Part shown: in pieces, positions 51,618-59,295 of the stretch | Layout of the letters: the number at the start of each line of letters is the position of its first letter | Position numbering within the stretch: position 1 is the stretch's first letter | Origin: Megasphaera sp. UBA1696 | GTDB taxonomy: Bacteria > Bacillota > Negativicutes > Veillonellales > Megasphaeraceae | NCBI GenBank assembly: GCA_002319965.1 | Contig: DCJQ01000027.1 | Coordinates: 3,164-63,373 of the forward strand | Direction: 5' to 3' | DNA length: 60,210 nt | The notes under the pieces: model-generated | Told to the model about the DNA's origin: nothing | The model's input: only the letters and a program-made list of their open reading frames with translations | The model's database searches: none | Program-made: the position numbers and the translations under genes

Positions 51618-52301
51618 CTATTTTTTTAATCCATATCGGATAAAGGCAAGGCTCATTTCGTACAAAAGAACCATGGGAATGGCCAATAACGATTGTGAAA
51701 CCATGTCTGTCGTCGGCGTGATAACAGCTGCAGCCGCAAAAGATATCACAATAATATATTTCCGGACGCGTTTCAACTGTACCGATGACACAACCCCCAT
51801 TTGAGCGGCCGCGATTAAGACCAAGGGTATATTGAAAATAATTCCAAAAGGTATGACCATGAGAACTGCAAAATCTAAATACCCTTCTAAAGACCATAGG
51901 GGTTGTACCGATTCCATCGCAAAAGTCATGAAAAAGCGGAGCCCCTGCGGCAAAACAATGAAGAAAGAAAAAGAAATCCCGCCTAAAAACAACATCGTCG
52001 ACAAGGGGACAAACAGCAGCAGCCCCTTCTTTTCATGACGGGTAAAGGCCGGAAGTAAAAACGCCCATAGCTGATAAAACAAGACCGGAGATGCAGCAAT
52101 AACACCGCTCCATAACGCGATTTTCATATAAATCAGAAAGGCTTCCGCCGGTTTCATGACATACAGTCTTTCGACAGGGCTTGTCAAAAAAGCGACAACG
52201 GCATCGATCTGCCAGGCGCAGAAAGCCACACCAACAGCGACGGCAATGACCGATTTAATAATTCGCCCTCGAAGCTCTGTCAAATGATCCGTAACGGTCA
52301 T
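51618..52301 (-). CDS. tatC: Sec-independent protein translocase TatC
   Basis: TatC is the twin-arginine signal receptor in the membrane. The 227-residue protein has the N-terminal 'DHLTELRGRIIKS' and six membrane segments, with the conserved 'FLLPAFTRHEKKGL' loop near residue 88. Its start overlaps the tatA stop by four bases. It is the last gene of the operon that begins with a Tat-signal binding protein, which is therefore the likely main client. Confidence 0.95.
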   Translation of the reverse strand: MTVTDHLTELRGRIIKSVIAVAVGVAFCAWQIDAVVAFLTSPVERLYVMKPAEAFLIYMKIALWSGVIAASPVLFYQLWAFLLPAFTRHEKKGLLLFVPLSTMLFLGGISFSFFIVLPQGLRFFMTFAMESVQPLWSLEGYLDFAVLMVIPFGIIFNIPLVLIAAAQMGVVSSVQLKRVRKYIIVISFAAAAVITPTTDMVSQSLLAIPMVLLYEMSLAFIRYGLKK

Positions 52302-52519
52302 ACTTTATCTGAGGCCTGAGCATTCTGACGCGGAAGCGCTTCAGTCGTTTGTGCTGTCTCTTCAACCGTTTTCTGAGCCTCATCCGCATTCACCGCATCC
52401 TTAAATTCATGCAGACTCTTACCCAAAGCATGCCCGATAGTCGGCAGCTTTCCTGGCCCAAAAACAACTAAGGCAATGACTAAAATAAGCAATAATTCCG
52501 GTGCACCCAATCCAAACAT
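52298..52519 (-). CDS. tatA: Twin-arginine translocase TatA
   Basis: The 73-residue protein has one N-terminal membrane helix ('GAPELLLILVIALVVFGPGKLP'), a GPGKLP hinge, an amphipathic helix and an acidic tail, the TatA form. It forms the translocation channel with TatC. No TatB is present, so this is a minimal TatAC system. It lies 11 bases after the desulfurase-like gene. Confidence 0.95.
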   Translation of the reverse strand: MFGLGAPELLLILVIALVVFGPGKLPTIGHALGKSLHEFKDAVNADEAQKTVEETAQTTEALPRQNAQASDKV

Positions 52520-52530
52520 CGCAGTCCCTC

Positions 52531-53679
52531 CTATTCACAAATAGCATGTAGCGCGGCAATCGCCTTGTCAACCTCGTCTTCGGTATTGTAGTGGCTGAAC
52601 GAAAAGCGAACCGTCCCGGCAGGAAAGGTCGTCAGTGTTTTATGCGCCCACGGGGCACAATGGAGGCCGACCCGCGTTAAGATGCCGTATTGATTTTCCA
52701 GCTCAAACGCAATCTGAGCATTGTCCTTGCTGCTTGAGGATACAGAAACGACGGCCACTCGCTGCTCGGTATCTTGTTTACCGGCAACAAGCAGGTCCGG
52801 AATCGTGCTAAGACCGTCCAAAAAGCGGCGGGTCAAGGCCATTTCCTTCTCATAAATTGTCGTAATGCCTTCCTCCAACAAATAGTTCAAGGAAGCATGA
52901 AGTCCTATAATCCCCGGCAAGTTCATCGTTCCTGCTTCAAACTTATCCGGTAAAAAATCAGGAACGTCTTCACTATGGGATAAACTGCCCGTTCCTCCGC
53001 TAATAAGAGGCTGTATACGGGCCGCTAACTCGTCGGTGACAATAAAGCCCCCGATTCCCTGAGGACCCAGCAGTCCCTTATGTCCGGTAAAGCAAAGGGC
53101 GTCAATATGCATATCCTCCATATGAATCGGCAGAACCCCGGCCGTTTGAGCACTGTCGACAATAAACGTAAGGCCGTGACGACGACAAAAATCTCCGACT
53201 TCCGTCAAAGGCATAACCGTTCCACAGACGTTAGAAGCATGGGTCATAATAACCGCCTTCGTATTGGGACGAACCAACGCTTCCGCTTCTTTCAGGCACA
53301 ACTCACCTTGCTTCGTACAGGGAATTCGATCAAAAGAAACACCGTCCCCTGTTAACTGAACCAAAGGACGCATGACGGCATTGTGTTCCATCGACGATAC
53401 CAGGACGTGATCTCCCGGCCGCAGCAGACCTTTTAAAACCATATTCAAACTCGTCGTAATATTTGCCGTAAAAATAACATTTTTACAATCGGAATAGCCA
53501 AACAGGCGGCTCAAGGCTACTCGCGTCTGGTATACGACATTTTCCATCTCATAGGCAGGGCCATAGGAACCGCGGTTGATATTGACTCCGTAATTGGCAA
53601 TAAAATCACAGACAGCTGCCGCGACGGACGGAGGTTTTGGAAATGACGTACAGGCATTGTCCATATAAATTGTATCCAT
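52531..53679 (-). CDS. Class V aminotransferase-fold cysteine desulfurase family protein
   Basis: The 382-residue PLP protein has NACTSFPKP near residue 8, the PLP contacts SSMEHNAVMRP near 95 and 'VDSAQTAGVLPI', the Schiff-base lysine in FTGHKGLLGPQG near 195, and a cysteine loop 'VGLHCAPWAHKT' near 348. It belongs to the short NifS/SufS-like branch often found with selenium genes. It could draw sulfur from cysteine or selenium from selenocysteine. In this operon it may feed the NifB-like enzyme or Sec synthesis. Confidence 0.88.
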   Translation of the reverse strand: MDTIYMDNACTSFPKPPSVAAAVCDFIANYGVNINRGSYGPAYEMENVVYQTRVALSRLFGYSDCKNVIFTANITTSLNMVLKGLLRPGDHVLVSSMEHNAVMRPLVQLTGDGVSFDRIPCTKQGELCLKEAEALVRPNTKAVIMTHASNVCGTVMPLTEVGDFCRRHGLTFIVDSAQTAGVLPIHMEDMHIDALCFTGHKGLLGPQGIGGFIVTDELAARIQPLISGGTGSLSHSEDVPDFLPDKFEAGTMNLPGIIGLHASLNYLLEEGITTIYEKEMALTRRFLDGLSTIPDLLVAGKQDTEQRVAVVSVSSSSKDNAQIAFELENQYGILTRVGLHCAPWAHKTLTTFPAGTVRFSFSHYNTEDEVDKAIAALHAICE

Positions 53680-53701
53680 AACAGTCTCCCTTTATACAAA
53701 A

Positions 53702-54511
53702 TCAATCATTGGACGCACACAGTTTACCGACTGCATCAGCACGGCAGCGGCAGCAGTGCCGCATTTGTGCCACATACCGTTCCGCTTCATCCTGAAGACT
53801 TCGATGCCTGTCTGCGGTTAAAGGAATCACGGTCTCAAAAGGCGTATTTTCTACAGGAATCATCGAAATACAATTCATGATGTCTACCTTCCAGGAAGCG
53901 CATTTCCTAGCAATATCGGCAACGTGGTCTTCATTAATCCCCGGAATAACGACCGTATTTACCTTGACGGTCAGCTTCAGCTCCTTCGCCATACGAATGC
54001 CTTCATCTTGTGCCCGCAATAAATAGCCGGTTCCAAGAGTCCCTTCCAACTTTTGACCGTTTACACCGACAAAAGCATATATCTTACTGGCAATTTCCGG
54101 AGAAACGGCATTTACAGTGACCGTCAAATGACTCACCCCGACCGAGACTAAATCCTTCACATACGCAGGCAGGGCTAATCCATTCGTCGATACGCACAAC
54201 ATTAAATCGGGATAAGCATCGTGAACGAGCTGAAAGGTTTCTAAGGTCTGTTGAGCATCACAAAGAGGATCTCCCGGTCCGGCGATTCCTACAACAGAAA
54301 TATCAGACCGAGTCTGCATAACCTTTCGCAAAAAGGCAAGAGCCTCCTGCGGAGTATATACCCGATCGGTAACACCGGGACGAGATTCATTGACACAACT
54401 GTACTTGCGGTTACAAAAATTGCACTGAATGTTACAATGCGGTGCCACCGGCAAGTGAACGCGCCCCCACGTACGATGAGCGCCGTAATTAAAGCAAGGA
54501 TGGTTACTCAT
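53702..54511 (-). CDS. Stand-alone NifB-like radical SAM protein
   Basis: The 269-residue protein carries NifB hallmarks: HPCFNYGAHRTWGRVHLPVAP before the radical SAM cluster CNIQCNFC (residues ~30-37), 'NRKYSCVNESRPGV' after it, and a C-terminal cluster site 'MRHCCRCRADAVGKL'. NifB fuses Fe-S clusters and inserts carbide and sulfur to make the nitrogenase cofactor core. No nif structural gene is in view and the NifX-like domain is absent. The start overlaps the upstream Fe-S gene by eight bases. Confidence 0.88.
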   Translation of the reverse strand: MSNHPCFNYGAHRTWGRVHLPVAPHCNIQCNFCNRKYSCVNESRPGVTDRVYTPQEALAFLRKVMQTRSDISVVGIAGPGDPLCDAQQTLETFQLVHDAYPDLMLCVSTNGLALPAYVKDLVSVGVSHLTVTVNAVSPEIASKIYAFVGVNGQKLEGTLGTGYLLRAQDEGIRMAKELKLTVKVNTVVIPGINEDHVADIARKCASWKVDIMNCISMIPVENTPFETVIPLTADRHRSLQDEAERYVAQMRHCCRCRADAVGKLCASND

Positions 54512-55265
54512 GTTTCTTTTTCTTCCCCCAATAGATCGCATTATTATGGCAAACATGTAAACAGTCACCACAATTATTACAGTTCATTTCTTCAGGTCTG
54601 GTTCCCATTTCACAGACATGTAAGCAAGCATCACAATTGTCGCAGGCTGAAGATTTCCGAATTCCAAAAACAGATATTTTCTTTACGATTTCAAACAGCC
54701 CACCGGCAGGACATACAAATCGGCACCATGCATTTGCAACAATAAGGCTGCCAACAATCAGTGCAATAATAAGAATAGTCCGAATCAGCCAAAATGTTGA
54801 AGCGTGTTGGAAACTTAAGTAAATAGAATTAAAAAACTCTCCGGTCCGAATGGGAACCATCATCCGCGGGTTATCCAAAATAAAATAAATATAAGCACAG
54901 GCTACAACCATAATTACCATGCCCAACTGCCCAAAACGAATCAGGCCTTTATTGCACCGTAATTTAAAGATCGCCGCCTTTCCTAATACTTGATTTACAA
55001 AACCAACCGGACAGACCCAGCCGCAAAAAGCACGTCCAATAAGAACGGCTGAAATAGGAATGATCAACCATGCCGTATAAAAATATGCCGTCAAACGCCC
55101 CCAGCAAGTTAGGATAGGACAGTTTTGGCAATTGACGAAAGGGACCAAAAACGGACAGCGAAAAATACCGTAAAAAGCCCATTTCCCAAGCCCGCCTACC
55201 ATGATTAATTGAATAAGTCTCCGCATAAACGGTACCGTGTAAAGTTTCTCTGTCAATGATTTCAT
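54504..55265 (-). CDS. NapH-like membrane-bound 4Fe-4S protein
   Basis: The 253-residue protein has five or so membrane helices, the conserved CGWVCPVGF and CRFVCPAGG motifs of the NapH/NosR/RdxA family, and two C-terminal [4Fe-4S] sites (CDNCDACLHVC and CNNCGDCLHVC). It should pass electrons across or along the membrane from a quinol or ferredoxin. It lies between a Tat-exported binding protein and a NifB-like enzyme and may reduce a substrate outside or power the radical SAM enzyme inside. Confidence 0.9.
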   Translation of the reverse strand: MKSLTEKLYTVPFMRRLIQLIMVGGLGKWAFYGIFRCPFLVPFVNCQNCPILTCWGRLTAYFYTAWLIIPISAVLIGRAFCGWVCPVGFVNQVLGKAAIFKLRCNKGLIRFGQLGMVIMVVACAYIYFILDNPRMMVPIRTGEFFNSIYLSFQHASTFWLIRTILIIALIVGSLIVANAWCRFVCPAGGLFEIVKKISVFGIRKSSACDNCDACLHVCEMGTRPEEMNCNNCGDCLHVCHNNAIYWGKKKKHE

Positions 55266-55269
55266 ATTA

Positions 55270-56127
55270 TCAATCCTTTACTCCGAACTTCTCAATAAGC
55301 AATTTTCCTTTCGGCGAGTATGCCGGAATAAAGCCATGACGCTGAAAGGCATCCTGTGCATCCTTATCACAAAGGAAGTTGACATAATCATCGGCCAAGG
55401 CACGATCCGGTGCTGAGTTCATAACGCCGATGGTGAAAGTCCTCGGCCCTGGCGGGAAAAACTTCTCATCAATCGGGACGATGTGGACTTTGCCCTCATA
55501 CGCCGGCATGGTCGTCAAACGTCGTTCAACAATCGAAGCATCATAAGTCCCTTTCACGACTTTAGGCATCATCTTGATGACGCAGCTTTCTTTCTCCAGC
55601 ATATTGCTTCGTACAGCCTGGTCAATCCCTGCATTTTTGATAATATTAGCCACGGCATCCCCGCCCGGAGGTGACGCCCCCAGTGGCAGAATTATGCGCA
55701 CTCCCGGTTTTGCCAAATCATCGATGGTCTGTATCCCGGCAGGATTGTCGGCCGGCGTTACAATAACATATTCTGTAAAACATAACGGCTTGAAATATGC
55801 CATTTTCCCGGTTTTTCTCAAGGATTGCGCCAATTTTAAAACGCGGCCGGCAAAGACATCCGTTGTAGCGCTGCCGCCAAGTAAAGATTTGCCAAGGGCA
55901 CCGGCAAAGGCCCCGGTGTAATTAATATCGACCCCTCTTTTTTTCTCATACATCGCATTGACTTCGGTAAATGTCTCGGCTAAGCCCCCGCAAGACCAAA
56001 CGGTAAGGCTCTTCGAATTAAAAAGAGCTGAATCTGCCAAAGATACTTTTGGCAGTACAGCCGCCGCCGTAACAGCCAACATCGACTTTAAAAAAGTTCT
56101 TCTGGTGATTTCTCGTTTCTCGTCCAT
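55270..56127 (-). CDS. Tat-exported ModA-like solute-binding protein
   Basis: The 285-residue protein begins with a twin-arginine signal, ITRRTFLKSMLAVTAAAVLPK, then a periplasmic-binding fold of the ModA type ('LTVWSCGGLAETFTEVNAMYEKKRG' region, 'LPLGASPPGGDAVANI', 'SIVERRLTTMPAY'). ModA proteins bind molybdate, tungstate or similar oxyanions. No ABC permease or ATPase is adjacent. The same operon encodes TatA and TatC. It has its own promoter, diverging from yedE. GGAGG plus spacing points to MDEKREITRR as the start. Confidence 0.88.
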   Translation of the reverse strand: MDEKREITRRTFLKSMLAVTAAAVLPKVSLADSALFNSKSLTVWSCGGLAETFTEVNAMYEKKRGVDINYTGAFAGALGKSLLGGSATTDVFAGRVLKLAQSLRKTGKMAYFKPLCFTEYVIVTPADNPAGIQTIDDLAKPGVRIILPLGASPPGGDAVANIIKNAGIDQAVRSNMLEKESCVIKMMPKVVKGTYDASIVERRLTTMPAYEGKVHIVPIDEKFFPPGPRTFTIGVMNSAPDRALADDYVNFLCDKDAQDAFQRHGFIPAYSPKGKLLIEKFGVKD

Positions 56128-56166
56128 AATCATCCTCCGCGCATAATATTGGTATATTTATCTATA

Positions 56167-56195
56167 AGTATACTCACCTCAAATTTCATGCGCAA
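56167..56195 (-). promoter_or_regulatory. Promoter of the ModA-like/NapH/NifB-like/tat operon
   Basis: TTGCGC (56195-56190) and TATACT (56172-56167) with a 17-base spacer on the minus strand, 40 bases before the first start codon. Confidence 0.7.
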
Positions 56196-56227
56196 CCCGA
56201 ATACCATGGATTCTGTAGGCCAATAAT

Positions 56228-56256
56228 AGTCAATTTAGCTTCAAAAAAGAGTCAAT
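56228..56256. promoter_or_regulatory. Two AGTCAAT sites 22 bases apart
   Basis: AGTCAAT at 56228-56234 and 56250-56256 (the second as GAGTCAAT) are the reverse complement of ATTGACT, the core of the 11-bp repeats at the prd promoter, and lie exactly two 11-base periods apart. They sit between the two divergent promoters. Confidence 0.45.
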
Positions 56257-56286
56257 GAAATCAAACTTTATGCGTATGTGAAATAA

Positions 56287-56315
56287 TTTACTTTTTCTAA
56301 ATTTCATGATACAAT
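56287..56315 (+). promoter_or_regulatory. Promoter of the yedE-yedF-DUF3343 operon
   Basis: TTTACT (56287-56292) and TACAAT (56310-56315) with a 17-base spacer. Confidence 0.65.
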
Positions 56316-56392
56316 CTAATTAATTATTAGCTCGGCTGTTTATTTGTTAGGTTGTTGATAAAAAGTCAATTTAATTATAGGAGGTAGTGATA

Positions 56393-57469
56393 ATGAGTTT
56401 AGAAAGGGAAAAAATTGCCATCATCATTGCAGGACTCATCATCGGGCTGATTGCAGGTCTGTTGGTCGTTGCCGGAAACCCGGCCAACATGGGTTTTTGT
56501 ATCGCCTGCTTTATCCGTGATACCGTCGGAGGACTGGGGCTGCACCGGGCTGGAGCCGTCCAATACATCCGCCCTGAAATCATCGGCCTGCTGCTGGGAT
56601 CATTCATCCTCTCGTTAATTCGTCATGAACACGGTTCCCGCGGTGGTTCGTCTCCGGTTACCCGCTTCATTTTGGGATTTTTCGTCATGATAGGCTGCCT
56701 GATGTTTTTAGGATGCCCCTTCCGAATGATTCTGCGTATTGCCGGTGGGGACTGGAACGCCTTAGTCGGCCTTGCCGGTTTTGCCTGCGGAATCGGCGCC
56801 GGTGTATTTTTCTTAAATCGCGGGTATTCTTTGAAACGGACTTATACCCAAACGAAGCTCGACGGCTTCATTATGCCGGCTGTTCAAATTATTATGTTGC
56901 TCTTATTAATTCTTGCACCGGCCTTTATCCTCTTTACCCCAGCCGGCGGCGGCCCCGGGGCCAAGCATGCTGCCGTTTGGATTTCGTTGGGAGCCGGTCT
57001 CATCGTCGGCGCTTTAGCACAGTATACCCGCTTTTGCATGGTCGGCGGAATCCGTGATTTCATCTTATTCCGTGAAACAAAATTATTACTCGGCTTTATT
57101 GCACTCTTAGTTGCCGCCTTCGCCGTAAATCTGGCTGTCGGCAATTTCCATCCCGGCTTCACAGGACAACCCATCGCCCATGCCGACGGACTTTGGAACT
57201 TCTTAGGCATGCTCTTAGCCGGTTTCGGTTGTGCTCTTCTCGGCGGCTGCCCTATGCGCCAGCTTATTTTAACCGGCGAAGGCAACACCGATTCGGCCGT
57301 TACCTTCTTGGGCCTTGCGGCAGGGGCTGCCTTTGCCCATAATTTTGCCTTGGCAGCTTCCGGAAACGGTCCGACCATGAACGGAAAATACGGGGTTATC
57401 ATCGGATTGATCGTCGTTTTAATCATTGCCGTCGTAAACACATATTCGCAAAAGAAAGCTATGAATTGA
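56393..57469 (+). CDS. yedE: YedE-family putative selenium transporter
   Basis: The 358-residue membrane protein has about ten segments arranged as two repeats, each with a conserved cysteine motif: GFCIACFIRD near residue 29, 'LGCPFRM' near 103, TRFCMVGGIRDF near 213 and 'LGGCPMRQL' near 285. The family belongs to the YeeE/YedE sulfur-compound carriers; this long form co-occurs with selenium genes and is proposed to import selenium. It is the first gene of yedE-yedF-DUF3343. The ATG with eight-base spacing from GGAGG is preferred. Confidence 0.9.
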   Translation: MSLEREKIAIIIAGLIIGLIAGLLVVAGNPANMGFCIACFIRDTVGGLGLHRAGAVQYIRPEIIGLLLGSFILSLIRHEHGSRGGSSPVTRFILGFFVMIGCLMFLGCPFRMILRIAGGDWNALVGLAGFACGIGAGVFFLNRGYSLKRTYTQTKLDGFIMPAVQIIMLLLLILAPAFILFTPAGGGPGAKHAAVWISLGAGLIVGALAQYTRFCMVGGIRDFILFRETKLLLGFIALLVAAFAVNLAVGNFHPGFTGQPIAHADGLWNFLGMLLAGFGCALLGGCPMRQLILTGEGNTDSAVTFLGLAAGAAFAHNFALAASGNGPTMNGKYGVIIGLIVVLIIAVVNTYSQKKAMN

Positions 57470-57479
57470 GGTGAGCCAC

Positions 57480-57689
57480 ATGATGATAGATGCCAGAGGT
57501 TATTCCTGCCCGGAACCGGTTATTATGGTAAAAAAGGCCTTAGAACAACAGGACGACAAAACTTGTGAAGTACTGGTAGACAACCACGCTGCCCTTGAAA
57601 ACATCACTCGTTTCGTCACCCACCAAGGATATGCCGTAGAATCGACCGAACAAGGAGACGATTTCCTCCTAAAAATCACACGGAAGTAG
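57480..57689 (+). CDS. yedF: TusA/SirA-like carrier (YedF N-terminal type)
   Basis: The 69-residue protein has the TusA motif DARGYSCPEPVIM, with the sulfur- or selenium-carrying cysteine in CPEP. It corresponds to the N-terminal half of the longer selenium-associated YedF proteins; the C-terminal DsrE-like half is missing, so it is a short single-domain form. It starts 10 bases after yedE and probably accepts the imported Se or S. Confidence 0.85.
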   Translation: MMIDARGYSCPEPVIMVKKALEQQDDKTCEVLVDNHAALENITRFVTHQGYAVESTEQGDDFLLKITRK

Positions 57690-57697
57690 TGAACGCC

Positions 57698-57940
57698 ATG
57701 TACTACGTCGCTTTATTTTACTCCCATTTCGGGGCCATTCGATTCATCAATTCCCTCCCCGAAAATATTACCGAAAAAAGAATGATGCCGGTCCCGCGCT
57801 CACTAAGCGCGTCATGCGGGACCTGCGTCCGCTTTGAAGGTCCCCATGACCTGACCTTCACGATTGACGAAAGTCACGAAGTCGAACAAATCGTAAAAGA
57901 AACAAAAGACGGCTATATAGCCGTCTTCAAATCAGAATAA
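57698..57940 (+). CDS. DUF3343 putative Se/S carrier-like protein
   Basis: The 80-residue protein matches DUF3343: YYVALFYSHFGAIRF at the start and a cysteine pair in SASCGTCVRF near residue 40, a likely chalcogen-binding site. DUF3343 travels with YedE and YedF in selenium-using bacteria. It almost abuts yedF, so the three are one transcript ending at the hairpin downstream. The ATG is preferred over an upstream GTG that overlaps the yedF stop. Confidence 0.85.
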   Translation: MYYVALFYSHFGAIRFINSLPENITEKRMMPVPRSLSASCGTCVRFEGPHDLTFTIDESHEVEQIVKETKDGYIAVFKSE

Positions 57941-57952
57941 CCGACAAAAGAC

Positions 57953-57995
57953 AAAGGTACCGGTTCTGTATACCATGCAGAACCGGTACCTTTGT
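57953..57995 (+). terminator. Terminator after the yedE operon
   Basis: Perfect 17-base arms (CAAAGGTACCGGTTCTG and complement) around nine bases, followed by TTTAATT. Confidence 0.88.
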
Positions 57996-58281
57996 TTAAT
58001 TACCTAAAGTACGTCGTCTCTATCAGAAATGGCTGCGAAATTAATGCCGAATCCCAAAATGTACAAAAAAGAGCATCTCTGCTACAATATAAAGAAATAT
58101 TACATCATTACCCCTCCTTCGCCGTTTATTCATTATACCTCTCTTAAAAAAACTATCACGGTAATCGGAATTATTGATAAATAGGCAACCATTAGTTTAC
58201 CTGCTTCAGGGCAATGAAGATGCCATACGAGATAATAAATCATGAACCTTAAATCGCTATATATTCAACTGTAGGTGAATC

Positions 58282-59046
58282 ATGAAAGATATTAAGTTGC
58301 ACAATCCAACCTTGCGAGTATTGAACATATTAGAAACAGTCTGTGCAAATAATAAGGGTTTGACACTGACCGCCATTTCAAACCAAACGGGAATTGCGAA
58401 AGGGACACTTTATCCGATTGTAATGACTTTGATCCATGAAAGATATCTGCAAATACATGACGCTTCAATTACAATCGGGCAACAGTGCTTTAAGCTGGGC
58501 AATGCCTATGAGCATTCTCTGAATTATCTGTCAATTATTCGACCATATATGCAAAAAATCGTAAATCAATGTGACGAGATATGTCAACTGGGAATTTTAG
58601 ACGGCCCCGATGTCTTATATATAGAAAAGACAGAACCAGATCAAGCCATCCGAATTACATCATATGTCGGAAAAACATTAGCGGCTTCTGCAACAGCTTT
58701 GGGTAAAGTGCTTCTTTCTGGATTAAGCGAAGAAGAAATTCGTAAACTCTATGCCGATGGATTAACTCGTTACACTGAAAAAACGACCCGCGATATAGAG
58801 ACGCTGTTATCACAGGTGAAAACGGCAAGGGAAAAAGGATATGCCCATGAAATTGGAGAGTCACATATAGAGGTCGAATGTTTAGCGGTCCCGATTCGAC
58901 GGGACACGGATATACTGGCAGCTATAAGTGTCAGCCTTCCTATTTTCCGTTCAACGCCAGAGAAAACCAAAGATATTGTTTCATTGCTGAAGCAGCACTC
59001 TCTGATGATTGAACAAGAACTAAAACAGTTCCCTTTAAAACAATAG
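58282..59046 (+). CDS. IclR-family transcriptional regulator
   Basis: The 254-residue protein has an N-terminal winged helix (residues 8-65, 'LTLTAISNQTGIAKGTLYPIVMTLIHERYL' region) and a C-terminal effector domain with 'ATALGKVLLSGL' near 132 and 'VECLAVPIRRD' near 196. It lies upstream of an aldolase gene whose promoter carries tandem repeats, so it probably controls that gene. The preceding 286 bases (57996-58281) hold no gene; a weak AGGTGA precedes the start. Confidence 0.92.
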   Translation: MKDIKLHNPTLRVLNILETVCANNKGLTLTAISNQTGIAKGTLYPIVMTLIHERYLQIHDASITIGQQCFKLGNAYEHSLNYLSIIRPYMQKIVNQCDEICQLGILDGPDVLYIEKTEPDQAIRITSYVGKTLAASATALGKVLLSGLSEEEIRKLYADGLTRYTEKTTRDIETLLSQVKTAREKGYAHEIGESHIEVECLAVPIRRDTDILAAISVSLPIFRSTPEKTKDIVSLLKQHSLMIEQELKQFPLKQ

Positions 59047-59075
59047 ACAATATAAAAGCACTCGAATTACGCTAA

Positions 59076-59127
59076 AAACAGGACCCATTCAAAGGAAATA
59101 CCCCTTAGAATGTGTTCTGTTTTTTTT
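59076..59127 (+). terminator. Terminator after the IclR gene
   Basis: AACAGGAC..ATTC / GAATGTGTTCTGTT hairpin followed by eight T. Confidence 0.8.
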
Positions 59128-59205
59128 AGCTGTTTTATTATTATAGATACTCATACATAAAGCAAAGCATATGCACAATTACTATTTCGATAACGGGCCT
59201 AATAA

Positions 59206-59234
59206 TTGACAGGTATATCCATAAGTGGTACAGT
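59206..59234 (+). promoter_or_regulatory. Promoter of the DapA/NanA-family gene
   Basis: TTGACA (59206-59211), 17 bases, TACAGT (59229-59234). It ends two bases before the tandem repeat. Confidence 0.7.
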
Positions 59235-59236
59235 TA

Positions 59237-59274
59237 AATTGTAGTTAGTATATACAATTGTAGTTAGAATATAC
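59237..59274 (+). repeat. Tandem 19-bp operator-like repeat
   Basis: AATTGTAGTTAGTATATAC is followed at once by a copy differing at one base. The pair covers the expected transcription start and leader of the aldolase gene, a typical place for a repressor, most likely the neighbouring IclR protein. Confidence 0.75.
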
Positions 59275-59295
59275 GAACAAAAGAGGTGCGTAAAA

